Under the pieces are notes generated by a model. The model did not search any database and was not told the DNA's origin. It saw nothing but the letters and a program-made list of their open reading frames with translations. Made by a program: the position numbers and the translations under genes. This document shows, piece after piece, positions 58,349 through 64,000 of a DNA stretch of 64,000 nt (within the stretch, counting starts at the first letter, position 1; every line of letters starts with the position of its first letter). The stretch is from NCBI GenBank assembly GCA_026225095.1, contig JAMFSC010000186.1, positions 16,670 to 80,669 on the forward strand, given 5' to 3'. Origin of the DNA: a bacterium. GTDB lineage: Bacteria > Acidobacteriota > Terriglobia > Terriglobales > Acidobacteriaceae.

Positions 58349-59947
58349 TTACCGGTCGAAGCCGTCCAGCGCCTTCTGCACCTTGCTATGCTTCCGGCTA
58401 TAGAGGAAGTAAACGAACAGCCCGATCACCAGCCACACCACCAGGCGAATCCAGTTCGCAACCCCCAGCTCGAACATCATGTATCCGTTGAACAGGATGC
58501 CCAGGATCGGCACCAGCGGAACGAACGGAGTCCGAAACGGTCTCGCCCGGTTCGGATCCTTGTGCCGCAGCACCATCACCGAGATGCAAACGATCACGAA
58601 CGCGAACAGTGTGCCGATGTTCACCATCTTGCCAATGTCGGCGATCGGCGTCACCGAACCCACGATCGCCGCAACCAGCCCTGCTAGGATCGTTCCCTTC
58701 CATGGAGTGCGAAACCGCGGATGAATGTCGGCAAAGAATCCCCGCGGCAGAAGCCCATCCTTGGCCATCGAATAGAGCACCCGGCTCTGCCCCAGAAGCA
58801 TCACCAGCATCACGCTCGTCAGCCCCGCCAGCGATCCAATCGTGATCACATTCGCCGCCGAGTTCAGATGATGCTCCAGGAATGCCCGCACAATCGGAGC
58901 TTCGATATTCACATCCGGCCAGTACACCATCCCCGTCAGCACCGCCGCCACGCCGATATACAGCACCGTGCAGATGGCGAGCGAAAGAATGATCCCGATC
59001 GGCATATCCCGTTGCGGATTCTTCGCCTCCTGCGCCGTCGTCGATACCGCGTCGAACCCGATATACGAGAAGAACACCAGCCCCGCCGCCAGGCCGATCC
59101 CGCCTACGCCGAAAGGTGCAAACGTATGCCAATCCGTGCCCCAGTTGGCCTTGTTCACATAGTGCGATCCCAGGCCCAGCACAAACAGTACAACGGCCAC
59201 CTTCAGCATCACGATGCCCGCGTTGAAGTTCGCCGACTCCTTGATCCCGATCACCAGCACCGTCGTGATGACCAGCGCAATCAGGAACGCCGGAAGATTG
59301 AACCCAAGCTCGTGCCCAAAGAGCGTCGGCGCATTCAACAGCGCGTGGGCATGTGCCGTCAGCTCAGCCGAGGGATGGGCCAGCAGATCCGCCAGCGCAA
59401 CCGTGAAGGGCTTCGTTCCCGGGACCAGCTCCGGATGCACCGAAGCCAGCGACTGCCGCGCCACCAGGTCGAACGCCTTCTTCAGCCCCGTCCAATGGTC
59501 GTAAGCCAGCCACAGGGGAAACTTCAGATGAAAGATCGCCAAAAACTCAACGAACGTATTCGACCAGCCCGAACTCACCGTACTAGCGCCCATTGCGTAC
59601 TCAAGCGTCAGATCCCAGCCAATGATCCAGGCAAACAGCTCCCCCAGCGTCGCATACGCGTACGTATAGGCCGAGCCCGCCAGCGGAATCATCGCCGCGA
59701 ACTCCGCATAGCAGAGCCCCGCGAACGCGCATCCCAGCCCTGAAAGCACAAACGCCAGCATCAGCGCCGGACCGGCCGTCTGAGCCCCCAGCCCGCTCAG
59801 CACAAAGATACCCGCGCCGATCACCGCCCCGATCCCCAGCGCCGTCAGCGCAAACGGACCAAGCGATCGTTCCAGCGTCTGCGACCCGTGCTCCTCCGCC
59901 TCCGCCATCAACACGTTCATCGACTTCTTCGCAAACAAATCAGCCAT
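58349..59947 (-). CDS. APC-superfamily amino acid permease (532 aa)
   Basis: About 12 to 14 transmembrane helices with the APC helix-1 motif GIGAVIGAGIFVLSGLGA and the helix-6 region FFSYIGFDAVSTTAQEAKNP, characteristic of cationic amino acid transporters. A periplasmic-type loop (about residues 150-205) is larger than in most members. Third gene of the thiE-APC-APC operon, 24 bases after the second. Confidence 0.92.
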   Translation of the reverse strand: MADLFAKKSMNVLMAEAEEHGSQTLERSLGPFALTALGIGAVIGAGIFVLSGLGAQTAGPALMLAFVLSGLGCAFAGLCYAEFAAMIPLAGSAYTYAYATLGELFAWIIGWDLTLEYAMGASTVSSGWSNTFVEFLAIFHLKFPLWLAYDHWTGLKKAFDLVARQSLASVHPELVPGTKPFTVALADLLAHPSAELTAHAHALLNAPTLFGHELGFNLPAFLIALVITTVLVIGIKESANFNAGIVMLKVAVVLFVLGLGSHYVNKANWGTDWHTFAPFGVGGIGLAAGLVFFSYIGFDAVSTTAQEAKNPQRDMPIGIILSLAICTVLYIGVAAVLTGMVYWPDVNIEAPIVRAFLEHHLNSAANVITIGSLAGLTSVMLVMLLGQSRVLYSMAKDGLLPRGFFADIHPRFRTPWKGTILAGLVAAIVGSVTPIADIGKMVNIGTLFAFVIVCISVMVLRHKDPNRARPFRTPFVPLVPILGILFNGYMMFELGVANWIRLVVWLVIGLFVYFLYSRKHSKVQKALDGFDR

Positions 59948-59971
59948 GCGTCGTCTCTTCTCCTTGGGACC

Positions 59972-61555
59972 CTATGCTTCCAGTACATCCACTTCGCTTC
60001 GCTGCCGCTTCCAGATCATGTACACCGGCACACCGATCAACACCAGGATCAGCCCCGGCCACGTAAATTGTGGTTTGTACCGCAATAGTACCCCACAGAT
60101 CCAAACCGCCATCACGATATAAATCGCCGGCAACACCGGATACCCGAACGCCCGATACGGCCTCACCGCATCCGGACGCGTCCGCCGCAGCACAAACAAT
60201 CCAACAATCGTCAGGACATAAAACACCAGCACCGCAAACACCACGTAGTCCAGCAACTGCCCATAACTCCCACTTAGACACAACACACAGGTCCACGCAC
60301 ATTGCACCCACAGCGAGTTCACCGGCACCGCCGACTTCGCGCTCAGTCTCCCCACCGACTTGAAGAAGAGTCCATCGCAGCTCATTGCGTAGTAGACCCT
60401 CGCCCCCGCCAGCAGCATCCCGTTCACGCACCCGAACGCTGCAACCAGGATCGCCCCTGCCATCAGCTTCGCCCCAATAGGTCCCAGAGCTTCTTCGAGC
60501 ACTGCCGTCGCCACCCTGTCCTGCGTCGCGTAAGAGACGCCCCGTCCCAGGATCGTCGTCGTCCCAGCCTGCCCTCCGATCGGCAGCACACTCAGGTAGA
60601 CGAAGTTGCAAAGCATATAGAGCGCCAGCACCACGCCCACGCCAATGGCCAGGCTCAGCGGCAGATTCCGCTTCGGATTGCGAATCTCCCCAGCCGTAAA
60701 TGTCACGTTATTCCACGCATCGGCGGAAAATAGCGACCCCACCTGTACCACTGCCACCACCGTCATCAGGCCAACCAGCACCGTCGGCCCATCCGCCCCC
60801 ACCTGGATCGGATGCAACGTATGCCAGCCCGCCCCCGCCCAGAAGTTCTGCCAGTGATCTCCAAAGTTCGCCGCGATCCCCACCCGGTTCCTATGCAGCG
60901 CCTCCGCGACCACCCCGACCATCACCACTGCGGCCAGCGCCAAAATCTTCGCCGAAGTAAAGACGTTCTGCACCGCCGCGCCCATCCTGACGCCAAACGT
61001 ATTCAGTAGCGTCAGCCCCACGATCACCACAATCGCCGCCAGATTCGCCGTATTCAACCCGATGTCCATGTTTCCAAGCACCATCGGCCCCACCGGAATC
61101 GCCGGTACATGCGCCAGATGCCAGATCCAGTGCGTCGCGCTCACACCGGGAAAGAACACCCCCAGGAACTTCCCGAAACCCACTCCCACCGCCGCAATGG
61201 TCCCGGTCTGGATGACTAGAAACAGCGTCCATCCATACAAGAATCCCCAAAGCGGCCCCAGCGCCTCCCGCAGATAGACATACTGGCCCCCGGCCCGAGG
61301 CATCATCGCCGCCAGCTCCCCATAGCTCAGCGCCCCGATGATCGTCATCACCGCCGTCACCAGCCACGCAAGCATCAGCAGCGCCGGTGACCCCAGCGTC
61401 CGCGACATATCCGCCGAAACGATAAAGATTCCCGACCCCACCATCGACCCCATCACGATGGCAGTCGCCGAAAACAGCCCCATCCCCTGCACAAAGTGAG
61501 GTGTCGCCCCGCCGTCAGCCGAGACCGTATCGTTCAGAATTCCTTGTTTATTCAC
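59972..61555 (-). CDS. APC-superfamily amino acid permease (527 aa)
   Basis: APC signatures MGSMVGSGIFIVSADMSR in helix 1, PRAGGQYVYLREALGPLWGF and SLFSADAWNNVTFTAGEIRNP in helix 6, with the L-type (LAT-like) pattern. About 12 to 14 helices. Only moderately related to the neighbouring permease, so not a recent duplication. Twelve bases downstream of thiE. Confidence 0.92.
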   Translation of the reverse strand: MNKQGILNDTVSADGGATPHFVQGMGLFSATAIVMGSMVGSGIFIVSADMSRTLGSPALLMLAWLVTAVMTIIGALSYGELAAMMPRAGGQYVYLREALGPLWGFLYGWTLFLVIQTGTIAAVGVGFGKFLGVFFPGVSATHWIWHLAHVPAIPVGPMVLGNMDIGLNTANLAAIVVIVGLTLLNTFGVRMGAAVQNVFTSAKILALAAVVMVGVVAEALHRNRVGIAANFGDHWQNFWAGAGWHTLHPIQVGADGPTVLVGLMTVVAVVQVGSLFSADAWNNVTFTAGEIRNPKRNLPLSLAIGVGVVLALYMLCNFVYLSVLPIGGQAGTTTILGRGVSYATQDRVATAVLEEALGPIGAKLMAGAILVAAFGCVNGMLLAGARVYYAMSCDGLFFKSVGRLSAKSAVPVNSLWVQCAWTCVLCLSGSYGQLLDYVVFAVLVFYVLTIVGLFVLRRTRPDAVRPYRAFGYPVLPAIYIVMAVWICGVLLRYKPQFTWPGLILVLIGVPVYMIWKRQRSEVDVLEA

Positions 61556-61567
61556 GTATCGTCAGTT

Positions 61568-62197
61568 CTACCGTAAACGCGCCAGAAAGTCTCTTGCCAT
61601 CTTCCCCGACCCACCCCCGCCCCCGACGAGCGCGGAGATGACCGCCACCGCATCCGCCCCGGCGTCCACCACGCTCCGGGCATTCCCAAGCGTGATCCCC
61701 CCAATCGCCACCAAGGGTTTCCCAGTCAGCCCCCGCGCCGCCGTCACCCCCTCCAGCCCCACCACCGGAGCCGCATCCGCCTTCGTCCCGGTCCGAAACA
61801 CCGGGCCAATCGCCACATAGTCCGCCCCACTCGCATCCGCAGCCCGAACCTCTTCCACCGTATGCGTCGAAATCCCCACGACCCGTTCGGCGCCGACCAC
61901 CCGCCGAGCATCCTCCGGCGACAGATCCCCCTGGCCCACATGCACCCCATCGAACCCGGCCAGCACCGCCAGGTCCGCCCGGTCGTTCATGATCAGGGTA
62001 GCCCCAGACCCCGCAAACACCTCCCGCAGCACCTCCGCATCCCGCATCATCTCCAGCTCTGTTCCACGCTTATTGCGATACTGCAGCAGCCGTACCCCAC
62101 CCCCGAGCATCTCTTCGCCAAACTCCCTCAAGCCCATCCCCCGCGCCGCCAGCACCTCGGCATCGGCGATCGCATAAAGCCCCTGAATCCGTAGCAT
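61568..62197 (-). CDS. thiE: Thiamine-phosphate synthase (209 aa)
   Basis: TIM-barrel enzyme joining HMP-PP and thiazole phosphate. Landmarks are LLQYRNKRGT (pyrophosphate site), LIMNDRADLAVLAGFDGVHV, the G-Q-G-D-L loop, VGISTHTVEEV, DYVAIGPVFRTGTK and PLVAIGGIT. Length matches ThiE. First gene of the operon with two APC permeases, a context that suggests import of an amino acid or thiamine-related compound. Confidence 0.93.
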   Translation of the reverse strand: MLRIQGLYAIADAEVLAARGMGLREFGEEMLGGGVRLLQYRNKRGTELEMMRDAEVLREVFAGSGATLIMNDRADLAVLAGFDGVHVGQGDLSPEDARRVVGAERVVGISTHTVEEVRAADASGADYVAIGPVFRTGTKADAAPVVGLEGVTAARGLTGKPLVAIGGITLGNARSVVDAGADAVAVISALVGGGGGSGKMARDFLARLR

Positions 62198-62288
62198 GAC
62201 TCCTCCACCCTCATCCTACCTGTTGCTCCTCTTCCGCAGTTCCCCACTCCCGCGAACCAAGACGGGCCTCGACACGTATAACCTCCCC

Positions 62289-63212
62289 ATGCGTCCCCTT
62301 CGGCTCCTGCTGCTCTGCGTCACCGTCACCGCCCTGGCTCAGCAACCCGCCCCCGCAGCCTCACCCGACGCCACCACCATCATGGCCCGGGTCGCCGCCA
62401 ACCAGGACCGCTCCGACTCCGAACGTGCCCACTATGTCTACACGCAGCACGCCCGCGTAGCCTCCCGCAAAGGCAAGACCATCCGCTGCGAAGAGACGAC
62501 CGACATCCGCGTCACCCCCACTCCCACGGGCTCCCATCAGCAGATCCTCAAGCTCGACGGTCGCCTCCTCGTCAAAGGCAAATACGTCCCCTACACCCAG
62601 ATCCCGGAGAAGAAGTCTCCGCCTAAGCCTAGCGAACGCTCCGATTCCGACTCCGAAGGCGTCAGCATAACCCTCGGCGACGACTCCATGGACCGCGACC
62701 TCGTCGAAAACATGCGCGACAACCTCACCAACCGCAAATCCCGCGACGGCATCGGCGCCGGCCTCTTCCCCCTCACCTCAAAGACGCAGGCTGACTATCT
62801 CTTCCACCTCGCCGGCCAGGAGCACCTCAACGGCCACGAGGTCTTTCACATCACCTTCGAGCCCAAGGAAAAGTCCGACTACCTCTGGAAGGGCGACGCT
62901 TACATCGACACCACCGCCTACCAGCCCGTCCTCGTCCGCACAATCATGTCCCGCAAGATGCCCTTTGCCGTCCGCACCCTCCTCGGAACCAGCCTCCCCG
63001 GCCTCGGCTTCACCGTCATCTACGCCGAGCAGCCCGGCGGAATCTGGTTTCCCGTCAGCTTCGGAACCGAGTTCAAGATGCACGTCCTCTTCTTCCTCAA
63101 CCGCGAGATCACCGTCAGTGCCGAGAACCGCGACTTCGAGAAGACCCACGTCTCCGCCACGATTCTTCCCACGTCCGACCCTGCCAGAGAACCCGAGCCT
63201 CACCAGCCCTAG
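62289..63212 (+). CDS. Secreted protein of unknown function (307 aa)
   Basis: Chosen start [20 protein letters not shown], a clear signal peptide. The body is beta-rich with [45 protein letters not shown] and [19 protein letters not shown], resembling LolA/LolB- or outer-membrane-lipoprotein-like concave beta folds common in Acidobacteria. Its stop overlaps the convergent accC end by 4 bases. No family confidently recognised. Confidence 0.7.
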   Translation: MRPLRLLLLCVTVTALAQQPAPAASPDATTIMARVAANQDRSDSERAHYVYTQHARVASRKGKTIRCEETTDIRVTPTPTGSHQQILKLDGRLLVKGKYVPYTQIPEKKSPPKPSERSDSDSEGVSITLGDDSMDRDLVENMRDNLTNRKSRDGIGAGLFPLTSKTQADYLFHLAGQEHLNGHEVFHITFEPKEKSDYLWKGDAYIDTTAYQPVLVRTIMSRKMPFAVRTLLGTSLPGLGFTVIYAEQPGGIWFPVSFGTEFKMHVLFFLNREITVSAENRDFEKTHVSATILPTSDPAREPEPHQP

Positions 63213-64000
63213 CCCTGCTTCTGCCGCTCGAAAAACCTCTCCATGAACTTCGTATCGAACTGGCCCGACCGAAACTCCGGATCCTGAAAGATCTTCTCGT
63301 GCAGCGGAATCGTAGTATGAATCCCCTGCACCACAAACTGGCTCAGCGCCCGCTGCATCTTGTTCATCGCCTCTTCCCGATCTTTTCCGTGGCAGATCAG
63401 CTTGGCGATCAGCGAATCATAATAAGGCGGCACCACGCCCTCCGCATACTGCGCCGTATCCACCCTCACCCCGTTCCCACCCGGAACGTTGTAAGCCGTA
63501 ATCTTTCCCGCGCTCGGCGTGAACTTCTCAGGATGCTCCGCATTGATCCGACACTCGATCGCATGACCCCGAATCTCCGGTCGCACCGGAACGATCTCGC
63601 TCAGCTTGTGCCCGGCCGCAATCCGCAACTGCGCCTTCACCAGGTCCACGCCTGTAACCATCTCGGTCACACAATGCTCGACCTGGATCCGGGTGTTCAT
63701 CTCGATGAAGTAGATCTTCCCATCCTCATCCATCAGGAACTCGATCGTCCCCGCGTTCCAATATCCGATATCCTTCAACGACCGCTCAATGACCTTGCCC
63801 AGATCCGCCCGGATCTTCGGAGTCACCATCAGACTCGGAGCCTCCTCGATCAGCTTCTGATGCCGCCGCTGAATCGAGCACTCCCGCTCGCCCAGGCTCA
63901 TCACATTCCCGTGCTCATCCGCCAGCACCTGGAACTCGATATGCCGTGGCCGCTCGATAAACTTCTCCATGTACATATCGCCGTTGCCGAACGCATTGGC
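63209..64000 (-). CDS. accC: Acetyl-CoA carboxylase biotin carboxylase subunit, 3' part
   Basis: The window holds the C-terminal part of biotin carboxylase, with the gene continuing past the right edge. Seen are [49 protein letters not shown] with the catalytic Glu/Asn/Arg set, [11 protein letters not shown] and the C-terminal [19 protein letters not shown]. It carboxylates biotin on BCCP for fatty acid synthesis. No frameshift is seen. Confidence 0.95.
   Translation of the reverse strand, partial: ANAFGNGDMYMEKFIERPRHIEFQVLADEHGNVMSLGERECSIQRRHQKLIEEAPSLMVTPKIRADLGKVIERSLKDIGYWNAGTIEFLMDEDGKIYFIEMNTRIQVEHCVTEMVTGVDLVKAQLRIAAGHKLSEIVPVRPEIRGHAIECRINAEHPEKFTPSAGKITAYNVPGGNGVRVDTAQYAEGVVPPYYDSLIAKLICHGKDREEAMNKMQRALSQFVVQGIHTTIPLHEKIFQDPEFRSGQFDTKFMERFFERQKQG

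Overview
The window is high-GC chromosomal DNA from an Acidobacteriota-type soil bacterium, most like the Terriglobia (Granulicella, Edaphobacter, Terriglobus). I infer this from the proteins: a GWxTD-domain protein, a carboxypeptidase-regulatory-domain outer-membrane barrel, a secreted GH51 arabinofuranosidase, a futalosine-route menaquinone protein and a HipA-like kinase. No database search was possible. All functions come from motifs and gene order.

Most of the window (274..44223, about 44 kb) is an integrated lambda/HK97-type siphoprophage. It sits in the 3' half of a tRNA-Lys(CTT) gene and is bounded by a perfect 77-bp direct repeat (274..350 and 44147..44223). Integrase and excisionase lie beside the right repeat and read rightward. 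A divergent control region (promoters plus a perfect 16-bp palindrome) faces a long leftward early operon whose genes are mostly coupled by 4-base overlaps. That operon holds small regulators and zinc-finger proteins, a Gp37/Gp68 protein, DUF3310 and ASCH proteins, a small ATPase, two DNA methyltransferases and an O-like initiator with 23-bp iterons inside its own coding sequence. A rightward brnTA toxin-antitoxin pair is embedded there. Leftward follow lysis genes, HNH endonuclease, a candidate cos region, terminase, portal, ClpP-type protease, HK97 capsid, connectors, tail tube, tail chaperones, a frameshifted tape measure, tail-tip proteins with three FN3 domains, and a 1443-residue fibre-position protein with a signal peptide and two SGNH hydrolase domains.

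Between attL and the fibre gene lies a rightward cassette: a roughly 50-residue secreted-peptide ORF, a 7-TM protein and a membrane-anchored partner of about 170 residues. A diverged cassette with the same order and orientation lies immediately outside attR on the chromosome (44744..46269). The 44 bp beyond the att cores also align (36 of 44). My reading is that the phage carries a captured allele of the host locus next to this tRNA. This paired cassette is the best candidate for an undescribed system in the window.

To the right, the chromosome carries a HipA-like kinase, a GH51 arabinofuranosidase with a LacI-type operator, an outer-membrane barrel, a GWxTD protein, a MacA-like adaptor with an ABC ATPase but no permease, a bacterial DNase II family protein behind two small membrane proteins, a thiE-APC-APC operon, a secreted protein of unknown function, and the 3' part of accC. 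No rRNA, CRISPR array, riboswitch or recognisable insertion sequence was seen.
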